Origin: Aphelocoma coerulescens | Taxonomy: Eukaryota > Chordata > Aves > Passeriformes > Corvidae | Direction of reading: 5' to 3' | Length of the DNA stretch: 64,000 bases | NCBI RefSeq assembly: GCF_041296385.1 | Contig: NC_091022.1 | Coordinates: forward strand, 18,495,967-18,559,966 | Part shown: one piece after another, positions 46,401 to 58,700 of the stretch | Position numbering within the stretch: the first letter of the stretch is position 1 | Layout of the letters: each line of letters starts with the position of its first letter | The notes under the pieces: generated by a model | Database searches by the model: none | Told to the model about the DNA's origin: nothing | What the model saw: only the letters and a program-made list of their open reading frames with translations | Translations under genes and position numbers: made by a program

Positions 46401-49400
46401 CTCGAGGGTGTAATATTGAGCTAAAAACACTGCCTGTTGGATTTACAAAAAGAAGAGAAAATTCCACCACCTTCAATTTCATGTGAGTCTTCAGTTGGTT
46501 GCAGTCAGCAATATTTTATTTTCACTGAGCATATAATGATGAGAATTTGAGTTCATACCAATATGCTTGCTTTAAAATCTGTTAGATGCACTTTTTTTTT
46601 TTCTTGAAAAACTATTTAATATTTTATGCTTCAGGTTTTCTGTTTTTTTAAGGTTGGTTGAGCTCAGTTTAATAGCTTACATAATTCATGCTATATTTTG
46701 AAAAATGCTATCACTGAGTAACGATAGGAAGAATCAGTGCTGTTGTGTTTTTTTCCTTTTAATTGACACTTAGTTTTTCTGCTGGAAGAAGAAAATGCTT
46801 CTTTAGAGGTTTATGCTAAGGATTGATGTAGAAAGCTTGCACAAGTCCCTGTCTTTGAAAAGGCTGACTTCAAATCTGAGGAGGTGCTTCAGTACCCGTG
46901 TTGTATTCTGTGACGGGAGTTGCTGTGCTGGAGAGCGTGAATGTTTGATACAGCACAGCTTAGAGAGACAACTACAGACAGATGCGAATTCAGGAAGAAG
47001 GCTACGGAAAGTTTAAATATTTTTTCCTTTATCCACTCTGTGGTTTTTCTCTTATATCCGGAATTTGTATTTCGAAGTATTTTCACAGTAAAAATAAAAG
47101 AAATGATAAAGTATTTCGTTGTGACAGAAATTAGGTCTACAGTTCAGCTCAGTGATATACTGAGGTCAGATATAAATGCCTTCTGAGCTTCTCACGCCAG
47201 GGAGATCCCTGATGACTCGCATGCCCCTCATGGCTCCTTTACTTGTTTTGTTCATGGTCTCAGTTTTGGTGGCAAGCTGTGTTTTCAGGATGCATTTTCC
47301 CTCTGTTCTTGGAGCTGTGCACTCTGCAGTGTCAGTCTCTGGCTGGCCACCAGAGGTCTGTCTCTGACAGAGTAATAACCCACCTGGAAACTGCTCCACA
47401 CACACACCTGGATCGTTTAAGCAGTTCTGGAGAAAAGCATAGGGGGGTTTGGTTTTGCACATAAAGTAGTTTTTAGCAGAACGTTAGGCATCAAATAGAT
47501 GTAGAAGTGTAACCTTTAGAAGTTACATATTTATCAGTTCTGTTAAAGAAAACCCAGGGTGAACCAATGGAAAGAAAGGAAATCTGAGGTATTTTCTCAT
47601 CTCTCTGCCCCAGATTTATAGGTCTCCCCTCAGAACAGACCAGGTCTGCCCCAGACCTTGCAGAGGTTGCTTCCCTCTGCACTGACTTCCCTGTCTTTGG
47701 CTGCATATTCTACCTTTTACAGATCCTTTTTACTAGCCTCATGCTGGAAAAAGTATCTCAGGCTTAGAGCTGAGTTTCACTTTAACAGGGAAGTTCCTTA
47801 ATGTTACAAATAAAACAATAAAGACACTTAACAGGTTTAGGCTAAGGAGTAGCCTTCAAGGGCAAATGCAGGAAGCCCAGGAATGCTGGGGTCAGTAGCT
47901 AAGAGGACAGAAGAACAGAAAGGGCACAGACACAGGGAGGTTTGACGCTGTTGGGAAGATCCTGGGCATGGTACAGTGCTGTGCTGACAGACATTTGCCT
48001 TCATGTACTGTGTTCTTTTTCCTCTAGAAAGCCTTTTTGGGTACACACTGAAGCGTAGCTTGCATTGGGGACAAATTAAACTTTGAGCAAATTACGCGTT
48101 CATGTGTATTGTGTAATTTTTGTTGTTTTTGTAGAAGCAGATTTAAAAACTAAGAGAAATGGGGCAAGGAAGGTGACTTCTTGGCAAATAGCCATGGAAT
48201 TATTTCACAGGCTGTTCAAATTCAGTGATGCATATTAAAAATTAACATCTGCTTTTTGGGCAGGTTTCTTTTCGTTTTTGGTTGTTGGGTTTGTTTTTTT
48301 AATTGGCATGTTCTGCTTACTCTCTTTAAATGGGTTCTAAGGAATCAAGTTTGATCAAACCAGTGGATATCAGGCATTTAGCACCTATCTCATGGGACTT
48401 CATGACACCCATAACATTTTGTTGAATCTCACATTGGAATGAGGTAAAGCTATGCAAATAGTCATATATCTATTATATGAGCTTAGCACCTGACAGTGCT
48501 CAGGGTCTGGTGTGTCCCTCTCCTGTACATGTGAGCCCCTTCTCATGCTATTTGTTAGTCAAGATTTATAGACTGATTGCTCCAGAGGGTGGAGGCTGGA
48601 AGCTACTCAACATCTGTGCGTGGAAAACTGAGAACAGGCTTCTCCCATGTCCTCTTCACACTCTCCCTGTGAGCCAAGCTGTTGGGCAGAACAAGGCAGG
48701 AATGAGAGTAGTCCAAAACTAGGAAGTACAAGATGTATTCTTGTGTCATCCCCTGCCTGTGCCAGCGCTGGAGGACAGATCTGTGTTGTTTCGATGTGTT
48801 AACCAGACTCTTCATTTCCTGGATCCCATGAGTTTGTTTGCTGAATCCGATGTTGTGGAAGCATACGTGCCAATGCTGGGCAACACAGGGATTAGACTAA
48901 TGTGTAATATTGAATATCTAGGTAATGGAGGGTCATTAGAAAGTAGAGTCTGAATCCAGAGTGTTAACTCATGGTACATATGACTTCTTATTCATAAATT
49001 ATTTTTAATGTACTGCTTCACCCTACATTTCCTGTGGTGCCCTTATTTTCAATACCACTGAGAGTTCCCCACTGGATATGTTCTGCCATGGAGTTGGTGG
49101 GGTGAATTGCTGGGGTAGGAAGCCTCTGGGAACGGGGTGAAGGATGAGGCCAGGCTGAAACCAACAGCAGGAGCATCAGCTGGGAAGCTCCAGCCAGCAG
49201 GTCAAATGAGAAGTGGGGAATGAGCTTGCAAGTCCATGGCTCCTGGTACGCTGGCAGGAGATGATGTAGTGATACTGACATGGGACAGTGCAGTTCCCTG
49301 AGCTCTGCAGCTTGTGCTGCCCTGCTCCAGCCCATGGCAGCAGAGTGGCATGGAATGCTTCATGGAGTGAGCTGTTCCTTAAGTGCAGATGACTTATGCA

Positions 49401-52400
49401 ATTAGGCATTTTCATTTAGAAAATGAACATAGTACATGTCTGTTGTATCTGAAGGAAATACTACCCCAGTGAGCCATAATGGAAAATGAAGTCAGTGAGA
49501 TCTGGAGCCAGGATATCTAACTTTAATCAGAACTTGTTGTGAAGCAGCTTTGATAGCATCTACAGTTGACATCAAGTTCTCTGAGCACAGATCAGTGATA
49601 GTGAGGGATGCTTCACTTCAACAGGCACCCAGCAGGTTGTTTTTCAAGACTTCATTGTACGGTGAAGAGTATGAGGCTATCCTGTTCCAGGCTTCTTTTT
49701 CCTCTTTCTTACTTTTATCCTGTTTTTAATCTGTCTTGCCTCTTTCTGCTTGCCATTTACTTCCAGGCAAGAGTACTTGGAAGAGAGATGAAATCATTAA
49801 TTGCAGTTTTGGTATTCATTTGCTGAGAAAAAAAATCAAGCATTTTGTTTTTCATAGTGGAACTTCTTGACAAGAAGTGAACTTTTTAACTTCAGCTTCA
49901 CAGCCCTTTCTGTGCACTATTCCATAGACTAGATTGTGCCTGGAAGGGGGGGGGGGGGGGGGGGGGGGGGCAGATTGTCTGAGAAGAACCCTCTTAAGCT
50001 GATTTTTCAGCTGCGATGATGAACTGAGTCTGCCTCAGTGAGCCCACAGGGAACCAGTCTTGCATGTGAAATGAGGATGTGCTGTGTGACAACCGTTTGT
50101 GCAGACACGTGAAGAGTGTTCCTAGCAACAGGTAGCAGATAGCTAGAAGTACTTTTCTGGAGCATTTCTTTTTCAAGTGCCTGTGTTAGAGACAGTCCTC
50201 TGGGCCACATGCATGTTTCTGTGAACTGTGTCATGGTTTGTCTTGTCGCATTGATTTGGCTGTCTTGATTTAAAGATCAAAGTATCACAGAAAGGGTTAT
50301 ATCTTCAAATATTTAGAATAAGTGAACATGGCCTGTTTGAAAAATTTGGGGGAGATGGTGAGTTAAAGGAAAAATGCTAGCAAGCCTCATGTTAGTTAAT
50401 AATATAGAACAAAACCCTCATCTGAACAGTCCTTATAAACATTTTAATAAATGTGCCTATCATTAGTGTTTCCTTCAGCTAATGGTGGTGACCCTATTTC
50501 TGGGTCTAAAGCTTACTAAATTTTACTAAGGTCTCCTTGGGAAAGTGCTTTGAAATAATACCATTCCATGTTAAATGGCAGATATTAATGTGTCTGAGAG
50601 GAATCTCAAGCTTGTTAATAGCCAGGGAACTGAACTGGTTACATAACCCTATTGATATTCCAGTTTACTCTGTGTGTATGGTATCACTGGTGCTTCCTTC
50701 AGCTGTCAAGATAAGAATTGCAAAACCTTGTTTTCCTGACCTTGCAAAAAACTCCCAAAATTCCACTCAATGATTTCGAGTTATTTAAAAACATTTTGCA
50801 ATTTGGTAATTCTAGACTATCATACCAGTATGCAAAACAGGATAAAAATCATGGGTCCAAATACTATGCCAGCTTCTGATTTTATATATATGCTGTATGA
50901 TTAATAATGTTTTCTGTGTTATCCTCCAGCTCTGTTCTTCTTACCTCTTTCAGACCTGATGTTCTCTAATTTCACCTTCTCATTCAAGGGAGGCATTCTC
51001 ATTCTCTGCTTTAGCAAACATGAGCAGAGAGAAAGGCGGAATCACAAGGCATGCTGCACAACTCTGCTGAGGCACACATTGTTTTGGGGACCCTGGGCTT
51101 CATTAATTCTTTTTATTCTAATTATTACCTTCTTGGGAAGGGGGTTCCTGCTTGCTCTTTTTTTTGGTAAATACTAATATGTCTGATTTTACTTCTACTC
51201 CAGAAAGTATAGTTCAGCTGTAAAACTCAGTTTTCTCCTAGGAACAGCTAGGTAAGGGAATTATTTATTTGATAAGCTCACTTTATAAAAAGTGCTTGCA
51301 TTTAAAAATTGCTATAATAGTTAATTGATCTTAGCACCTAAGTTTACTATTTTGCTGGTGGATGCACGTACACTCATCTCTGCAGCCAGCTAGAACCTGC
51401 TGGATGACGTTTCGTCTGCCTGATAAACAAATTAAACAACGTGTTGGAACAACACTGTGTTTACTTTTTATTGTAGAACAGAATTTTTGCATAACTGAGG
51501 GTGATTATCCTGGATACAATGATTCATTGGTCTTAAATAATGTTTAAAAAAGTAGTTAAAAAAGAGACACCATTAGACATCCCTGTCCTTCACAGGTGTT
51601 TGAGCTCTGATTTCTAAATCTTTGCTGTTTGTCATGAGTGTGAATTTCTAAACCAGAGCAAAAGGCCAGGAACCTACCTTTTAGGTTGTGCTTTCTCGTA
51701 GGGGAATCTTTTAGAAAGGTTTCTGCAGATTTTCTGCAAATGAGCAAAACAGCAAATAGAGACTGCCTGATGTAGCAAAGTACTCTCTACCTAATACTGC
51801 CTTTCTTAAGGTGATACTAGTCTCTAACTATGCTTCAGTAGCTTCTTTTCTCATTCATGTTCATTGTGCTAGCTGGAAAGGGAAGATGCCTTGTAAAAAT
51901 AACAGCTAACATACAGAAGAAGGGAATGTGACATCACTTCGTCTGTACCAAAAGTTTTACGATCTTTCTGTAAAATGTTTGTTCTTTCTGACTTCTCTTG
52001 TCCATATTATGCCAGAAGGCAACTTCCCTCCCTGGCCATGACACATTTGAGGCCATCATTGCTGGGAAGAGATGAGTCCCCTGTGTTCTGTAGGACCTGG
52101 CCTCAGCTGAGGCTCTGATTATTATTGTTGCAGAGGTTTGGTAATCTGTCCTGGGTGATATGCCAAATAGCAGTTTCCTTTTCTGAAATTAAAGGGCAGC
52201 TGGAATATACTCCCTTTTAAAATGTGAAATACTGTTGATCAGTTAATTGGTGATATCTTACTATATTTGTAAGGAACAGATTTTCATCCCATGAGGACTT
52301 GAAATTCAGCAGGATGTGGGAGCATTACATCTTTCAAAGAACATCTTAGCTTCCCTGCACACCCCTTTTACTCTCTGAAGCCATTCAAAATCTTAACTCT

Positions 52401-54039
52401 GTAGTTTCTTTAGCACCCATGCTGTCGGCTACCAAGCTTTATCATAAAATAAATAGTAGTTGTTACCAACTAACACTAAGAATATGCATTTCTTTTTCTT
52501 TTCAGGGAGAACAAGTTCTACTGGCATTTGAAGCTCGTATTTCCTCACTGTCATGCTGAATACACTTTAAAAGGGTACAGAGCTTTAAAAAAGATTTTTA
52601 TAAAGTTTAAATTAATCTGCTGAAGTTGAACTGCAAAATATTTTGATCAGTTCTTACTGAGTTGTGTTATACAAGGTAAACTCAGGTATTAATTTTAGTC
52701 TTAATTAAAAGGGCATTTCAATTTAAAAATATTGAAAGTTGTTTAGTCTTTTCCTCTTTGAAAGCTAGCAGACTTTTCAAATCAGGCAAAATGTTTGGTT
52801 GTTAGTCCTTTTCTCTATGTAAATAGTGAGCTTGTATATTCATAATAGCAGTACCCCTACACCTGACGTATTCTGTTCTCATGGAGCAGATGTTCAGCAA
52901 GATTTGCCACCTCTCCTCACCTGCACTGTGGAGCTGACCTTCATACAGGGTGAAATGGTTGCATTGTTTGCTTTGTAGGAAAGTCCACAAACACGTTTCG
53001 AAAAGGCAAAAAAATAAGCTTTTATTGACAGATGTTTCTCCTTTTTTCCTAGCCTGAAGGGAGGTGAGAAGTATGCCCTTGTCTGCTTCTAGGGCTGCAG
53101 GAACAGTGTGTTTCTTTTGCAGGGTTAGAAACTAGAGATATGCATCTGTTTACTCCTCGTACGTGCCTGTGAAATCCCAGTGCTGAAATTGAGATAAAGC
53201 TGCCCATATCTGTGCAGTATTGATACACATTTATGATCCTCCCATAAACTACTCAACTGTGCCACTATAACATGCTATTGTACAGCTTCCTCCAAGTGAC
53301 TCATAATAGTTATTTGTGTACATGATGATCAATGTCTCACATGCTTGATTTTTATCTTTGGTAAAAGGGTGCCTGATGATAAAACACTTGCTGATATCCT
53401 CAAGCCATACATTGATCCAGTGGAGTCAGATCCTGTAGTTTGTCAAAGGTGTGTATTGAATAACTTTTCTGCCTAGTTGATATAATGCACTTATAAAAGA
53501 AGGGAATGGTTCTGAATAAATGGCCTAAATTAGCTGCACTATCAGCTTGCAGAGCTGAGTTCCCAGTCAGCAGTACATCTTTAATTCCTGTGATGGAAAC
53601 CATCCTAACATTCACCAGCCAACTAACCCTGGGGTATAGCCACCAAATTTAAACCAGCAAAACATTAAGAAACTGACTCACGGCTTAAAGACCAAGTAAA
53701 GCAATTATAATTCTGAAAAATGTAACCATAATTAACCTCAGTAGAGGTGAGGATTTACATCTTCAAAATAATTAGAAAAACATACTAATAATTATAACCC
53801 TCACTTATAGGAAACAATATGACAAATTATTGTTTTCATGAAAAAAATACATTGTTTTGGTTGTTGACATGCATAAGATATCTATATCTTAAGGATGACG
53901 GGAAGAAAAGTCATTGTACATCATTTCTGCATCTTTGCTGCCCTTTTTTTTTTTTCAGATTAAAAATCTATACAGCATCTCCTCAGTCAGATGTACGAAT
54001 TTTAATGAAAATAGAAAACAGGAGCCGAAACTCTATCAG
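43354..54039 (+). CDS. ZNHIT6: Zinc finger HIT domain protein 6 / BCD1, exons 1-8 (3' end beyond window)
   Basis: Assembly factor for box C/D snoRNPs, acting in the nucleus with RUVBL1/2 and NUFIP1 to load core proteins on snoRNAs such as U3 and U14 (family knowledge). Eight exons give 225 codons plus two bases. Residues 1-28 include a nine-Gly tract. Residues 29-63 are a zf-HIT finger with all eight ligands (C29, C32, C41, C44, C49, C53, H57, C63). The BCD1 core follows: [62 protein letters not shown] and ILMKIE, all close to human ZNHIT6 as I remember it. The start at 43,354 has an excellent context (gcggccATGg). The expected C-terminal part (YYELDPYKSLL-like) is absent before 64,000. Human ZNHIT6 is about 470 aa because of a long acidic N-terminus that is missing here. 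Confidence 0.93.
43375..43398 (+). repeat. (GGC)8 trinucleotide repeat, coding poly-Gly
   Basis: Eight perfect GGC codons followed by GGG, encoding Gly8-Gly16 of ZNHIT6. Length-variable repeats of this kind are common in GC-rich first exons. Confidence 0.9.
43624..43633 (+). promoter_or_regulatory. Possible CTCF core
   Basis: AGGGGGCGCT is an exact match to the CTCF core. The flanking upstream bases fit the consensus poorly. It lies in the first intron, 188 bp after the exon 1 donor. Confidence 0.3.
44719..44784 (+). CDS. ZNHIT6: ZNHIT6 exon 2 (66 bp), first half of zf-HIT
   Basis: Reads [21 protein letters not shown] with the split Arg before it; acceptor ttcag, donor gtatct. Carries five of the eight zinc ligands. 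Confidence 0.95.
44873..44979 (+). CDS. ZNHIT6: ZNHIT6 exon 3 (107 bp), second half of zf-HIT
   Basis: Starts by completing Ser50 and reads [19 protein letters not shown], then [16 protein letters not shown]. Supplies C53, H57 and C63. The intron before it is 88 bp. Acceptor ttcag, donor gtaaga; phase 1 end. Confidence 0.95.
45065..45150 (+). CDS. ZNHIT6: ZNHIT6 exon 4 (86 bp)
   Basis: Reads [19 protein letters not shown], then [10 protein letters not shown]; acceptor tttag, donor gtaagt. DYRFLEDV is strongly conserved in the family; the second half is divergent. The intron before it is 85 bp. Confidence 0.94.
46379..46482 (+). CDS. ZNHIT6: ZNHIT6 exon 5 (104 bp)
   Basis: Reads [20 protein letters not shown], then [14 protein letters not shown] plus two bases; acceptor gccag, donor gtgagt. 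GFTKRxENST matches human. Confidence 0.94.
46483..52505 (+). other. ZNHIT6: ZNHIT6 intron 5 (6.0 kb)
   Basis: AT-rich, with GC-richer unidentified stretches near 47,170-47,460 and 49,050-49,340 and a 25-G homopolymer at 49,946. No exon with ZNHIT6-like coding was found. Confidence 0.7.
49946..49970 (+). repeat. Poly-G run of 25
   Basis: Uninterrupted G25 in ZNHIT6 intron 5. Its length in the assembly may not be reliable. Confidence 0.9.
52506..52574 (+). CDS. ZNHIT6: ZNHIT6 exon 6 (69 bp)
   Basis: Reads [16 protein letters not shown], then HAEYTLK plus two bases of a Gly; acceptor ttcag, donor gtacag. Aligns with the human WHVKLQFPQSQAEY segment. Confidence 0.92.
52575..53958 (+). other. 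ZNHIT6: ZNHIT6 introns 6 and 7
   Basis: Introns at 52,575-53,367 and 53,449-53,958; plain AT-rich sequence without recognised elements. Confidence 0.7.
53368..53448 (+). CDS. ZNHIT6: ZNHIT6 exon 7 (81 bp)
   Basis: Reads [20 protein letters not shown], then DPVVCQ plus two bases; acceptor aaaag, donor gtgtgt. VPDDKT and LKPYIDP are near-identical to human. The acceptor lacks a strong polypyrimidine tract. Confidence 0.93.
53959..54039 (+). CDS. ZNHIT6: ZNHIT6 exon 8 (81 bp), last exon in window
   Basis: Completes Arg and reads [20 protein letters not shown], then RSRNSI plus two bases; acceptor ttcag after a T-run, donor gtgagg. The protein continues into one or more exons beyond position 64,000. 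Confidence 0.92.
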
Positions 54040-55129
54040 GTGAGGTGGTTCTTCAGTTTATGTGCTTACTAATTAAAAATAACAAAAGGATTTAACATGT
54101 TTCTTAGTCTTTAATTTTACAGTTGGAGATTACATAATCTCATGGATTAAACTTCAGTGAGTAATTAAAAATGGTCTTAAAAATGATTTGGCAAAAATGC
54201 TGATTCTTTGTCTTTTATGTCAACATTGACATTTCGGTGCTGTTATTGAGTAAGCAAGCCCCTACCTGAACTGCTTCAGCAGAAGTCCATGCCAGTGTAA
54301 CAGAACACAGGTTTGTGTTAAAATGCTAAAGAACTGTATTGACCCATAGATCTTCCCATCTGGAAGTTCCTCTCTGGATATGTTAGCCTCCCTCAGGGAG
54401 TTGAAGTGATAGTCAAGGAGAGTTATCTTTTTAAATCACTGCAGCAAAAATTACGTGTTTATCACAACCCAGTCACTGCATTTAAAATTACACATTTTTC
54501 TCAAAGTTACTTGCTCATCACTGTTCATGTTACCGTATTTCTGGGTGTGGGCTTTTATGTCTTCAGAATTCAGACTTGTGCAGAATTGTTTTCTTTGTTT
54601 CCAGAACAGACAATAATCTTGAACTTCAAAATCAAACTTTTTGCTAGTATAAATACCATTCTGAACACTCCATCCTGTTGTTATTGCTACTGAAAAGGAT
54701 ATGCATCAGCATAGTATCATAACTTACTGTGGTTCACAAGTGATTCCTAGTTAGGCATCTGAAAGTACATTCTTGTCTTCAGATGTAACAAATGTAAATA
54801 ATATGCTTCCCTAAAATATGATACGTTATTTCCAAGGGGGGAATAAAGGTATATGGTAAGAATTTTAGCTGTAACTTGGCTTCCAGTTTATGCTGGGCTT
54901 TTTCCCAGTAATATTAAAAAATGTGTAATGTACTTTTCAGTTCAAATTCAAGTGCAAACTTTTAATGATTTTGATTGATTTTTTCTCTTTGCAATCATTA
55001 TTTGAAATATGGTTGTAACATTTGCCATCAGAATTGCCAGCTAGAAATCTGTTGGTTGTAAGTGAATTTGAAGATACAGAGCCATGGTTCTTATAAGCAG
55101 GGGGAAAACATGAAAGGCCTTGGACTGAC

Positions 55130-55350
55130 CGGTACCTGTGTCTGAGTGTTATAAGTATGGGAATAGTGAGTTCTCATTTGTGGACACTGAAATTGTAAGG
55201 GACCAGCTGTTTCAGCTGAGTGTTCAGAAGTCAATGGAGCCTGATGGGTTTCATCCTAGAGTACTGAAAGAGGTATTGGATGTTACAGCAAGGCCTCTCT
55301 TGATCATATATTAAAGGCCTTGGGGTCTGAGGAGGTCCCTGTTGACTGGA
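55130..55350 (+). mobile_element. CR1 LINE ORF2-region fragment
   Basis: Matches the CR1 reverse-transcriptase region by recollection (CCTGATGGGTTTCATCCTAG, GTACTGAAAGAGGTATTGGA, CAAGGCCTCTCTTGATCAT). Frame broken. It stops abruptly where the LTR fragment begins at 55,351. The left limit is approximate. Confidence 0.75.
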
Positions 55351-55785
55351 TGTCTTTTTTTAACCTAACAGGCAGGTAAATACAGCTCAGGCACTCACAC
55401 AACACCCCACATCCCCAGTGGGATGAGGAAGAGAATCAGGAAGAAAAAATTAAAATTTTATCTTGTGTTGTGATAGTTTATTAGCATAAAAAAGGAAAGG
55501 ATGATAATGATAAAAGAATTAGAATATACAAAACAAGTGATGCCTGATGAAGTTGCTCACGATCCACTGGCCACTGTCCAGCCAGTTCCCAAGCAGCAGC
55601 CCCTGGCCAGCTTTGCCCTTAATTTATGTGCTGACCATGTGTGATATGGTATGGAATATCCCTTTGGCCAGTTGGGATCAGCTGTCCTTGCTGTATCTTC
55701 TCCCAGCTTCTTGTGCCTTCCAGCCTACTTGCTGGTGGGGTGGTGTGAGCAGCTGAAAAGACCTTTATACTGCAGTATCAGCAGT
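55351..55785 (-). mobile_element. Endogenous retrovirus LTR fragment, ERVL-like, truncated in U3
   Basis: Read on the minus strand it ends in a TAACC-containing terminus at 55,351 and carries an AATAAA at 55,482-55,477. It shares with a widespread avian LTR family the stretches GGTATGGAATATCCCTTTGG and AGAATATACAAAACAAGTGA. The distal U3 end known in that family is missing. Family assignment is from memory; it could be another ERV class. Confidence 0.7.
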
Positions 55786-58700
55786 GGTCTTTCACATTTC
55801 CTTTTTTTAGGAAAGAAGGAAAAGTTGGTTTTGTAATAGTAGATAAAATCCACATTTTAATCTTTTCAAGTGTAATATTTAAGCTGTTTGGAAGTGAAGT
55901 ATGTAAGAAGGTTTGGAAAGAAACCAGTTTAATACAGAAGTTGACTATCTCTTGTGCTCTTTAGGTTTTTTTTTGTTACTTAACCATTTGTCTCTTCTGA
56001 AGTATTTATAATATTTCCTTATGTCACAGATTTGAGCAAGAATTCTTTTTTATTAAATTAAATTAACCTAAATATTCTTAAGTCTGAGACTCATCTGTAT
56101 TCCCAGAATCAGCCTATGTTTGTTGATGATGAGGTTGGAGTAATTGGTATTTATCCCACTTAGTGAATGTAAAGTTGGAAGTACAGGAACACCAGTAGAA
56201 AGTTAAAATAGAAGTGTATTTTGACTTGAGGACAGCAGTTCCGCACTTGGAAATTATATGAATCTCTTCATATAAGTTGGTGGAGCAGGCCCAGCTGGGG
56301 CAGTGCAGACAGGTCAAAGAAACAGCATACTGAAGAAAAATTCCTCCTCTGAAAGGAAAGAACAAAGTTTGTTTGAAATGATGGGACTGCTATGTCAGCA
56401 TAAAATCACTTCTGTCGACATAAGCTGTGTCTGTGCCAGCAGGCACTCTCAACACTGTTGTTGTGACAAAGGCTCTGTGAGGGAATTCAGAGTTTTACTG
56501 TAGTTGCATTACAGTTAAGTAAGAGGGAATTTGTTTTGATTTCTTCTCCTTTTGGTTCCTCTCCCCTAAGTTAATTGGAGAATATTGGTTCTTACTCTAT
56601 GAATCAATATGTGCAATTGCAGTGGAAGTAGTTGTGATGTAACATAACCAGCTTGCTGCTTAGTGGTGTTCCCTATGGAACAAAAACTGAGTGGAGACAG
56701 AGCTCCCTCACCTTTCTTTATGTTTCTTTAACAGTGGGAAGCGTTAACTGCTGGTTTGTGTAGCTTTGAGTTCCACTGGCAGCTCAGTGTAATTTCTCAT
56801 CCTGTGCCTCCTCATTCTGTGTGATTTTAGGCTGTATATTTCTGTACAGAAAAAAGATCTTCCATCACTTTGTGGGCAGACTGAAGGAGTAGGATTGGTG
56901 TAGGCTACTCATACATGTAAGTGTACATGATTGCTGTGTTATCTACGACTTCTGTGCCCACCAGAAAAATTTCTTCTCTACAAGCACTAGATGATAGAAA
57001 AATTGTAAACACATGTTGTTATGTCAGATGTTGGTTTTAGGCTTAGCAGAACCTTTTGGAAAAAAGTCCTTTTCGTATTTACAATTGTGTATTATTGAGG
57101 AAGTGCAGTGGTGTTTTGGAGAGTATCTAAGCAGGATTATTATGGGTTATAAAATGTTAGTCTTCTAGTTTTAAGGTAGGTATGCTACAGAAGGAGTTTA
57201 GTATTTCCTGTAATTGTTTATGAAACAGGAGTTTGTGGTTTAGTTTTGGCTGGTTTTTGTGTTTCACAGCAAATCACCCTTTTAGTTTGAAGGTCCTTTG
57301 TAGAATGCTTTAAATTTTTGGGGTTTTATTTTTTTCTTTCTCCAGAAATAGAAATTAGCCATGAAGTACTGATTTCTGCTTGCTCACAGGAGTTCTGCAG
57401 AACTTCAGAAAGCCACTGGTGTGCAGGTATCGTGGATAGCTGCCAAGTACGGTGCTTGCTTTCTTCTTGCTGTGTGTCTTTTATCATCAGTGGTGACAGT
57501 TCTTAGAGAACTTTGCAATAAGTTATTATTTCTGTCTTCCCTAAAACCAGCTTGTAAGAATTGCTTTCAGTATTAATTGGTAGTACTCTACAGTTAATTG
57601 GGGTAACCTAAAGCATAATTTCTCTTCATGTCTTCTTGGCCCTACCTGTCATCTCATGCTCTATAACTCTCAGTTACACTTGGTTGTCTTCTCATTAGCT
57701 ACACTTACTTTATGAGGAATCTTGCAAAGGAGAGTTTCAAAAAACAAGCGTTACATAACTCTCTTCTTCACTTAAAACCTTTTGCTTTTAAAGGAAGTTT
57801 GGAAAAAATCTACATTTGAGTGGGTCAGAATAGTTTTCCGTTTGGTACTGCTTGCTTCGATCACCTGTTATGCAATATTTAGTTAGTGGTTGGTGTCCAT
57901 TCTCTCCTTGGCTGTAGCTATTCCAAGAAAGGTTTAACTTCTGCCTCTTGGATGATTTTTATAGTCTACATTCTTTTATAAAGTAGTATTTTCTTTCTTC
58001 AGGATAAATTAGTGTCCTGACTATCTTCAGACCTTTATTTGGGATGCCTTCAAAGTGACTTCATATGGTAAGAGTATTGCTTTTTCCAGTAAGGAAAGGA
58101 AAGGTGCAACAGCCAAATTACACCGTGTGGTTTGGGAAATACACCTTCTCATTTTCCTGAGAATAGCCTTATCAAGCTTCGTGTAACAAAAAAACTAAAC
58201 CAAAACAGCAACCAGCCCTTCCCAAAAAGAATTCCTTAATCAAACAGATCCTTGGTCTTTTTTTGTTAGTAAGTTAATAGTCAGAGTTAGGTTGTTTTGT
58301 AACTACGGATACCTCATGAGAAATTCATTTACTCAGCCTTATCATATAAGGTAATCCTATTTCTAGAAGAGAAATAACTGCAACTTAAACTTAATTTTAA
58401 AAATTAAGTATAATTTAATTAAGTACTGATACTTTCAGAGACAAATCTAAATAAGGTTAAACCACACAAATATCTCTTTTACTGGGCTCAGTAACATCTT
58501 GCATGAATCTAGTTTAGGTAGTTGACACTTTAATTCCATGCATTTGGTTTAATAGAATTTAAAAATAATGCTTTCTTAAACATCAGTGTTAGGTCTTTTG
58601 TATAGTAATGTTCTTTTTTGGCCTATTCAGAATACCACGTGAGCGTTACTTCAAAATCAGTTGTTGCAGAAAACTTTGAGGATGTGAAGGTAGGATTAGG

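Noticed and set aside
57318..57506. Possible further ZNHIT6 exon after a tctccag acceptor
   Set aside because: In the required phase it reaches a stop after four codons and shows no match to the expected YYELDPYKSLL-like sequence.
58630..58690. Possible ZNHIT6 exon 9 between a ttcag and a gtagga
   Set aside because: In the required phase it gives RIPRERYFKISCC and then a stop. The open frame is in another phase that cannot join exon 8.
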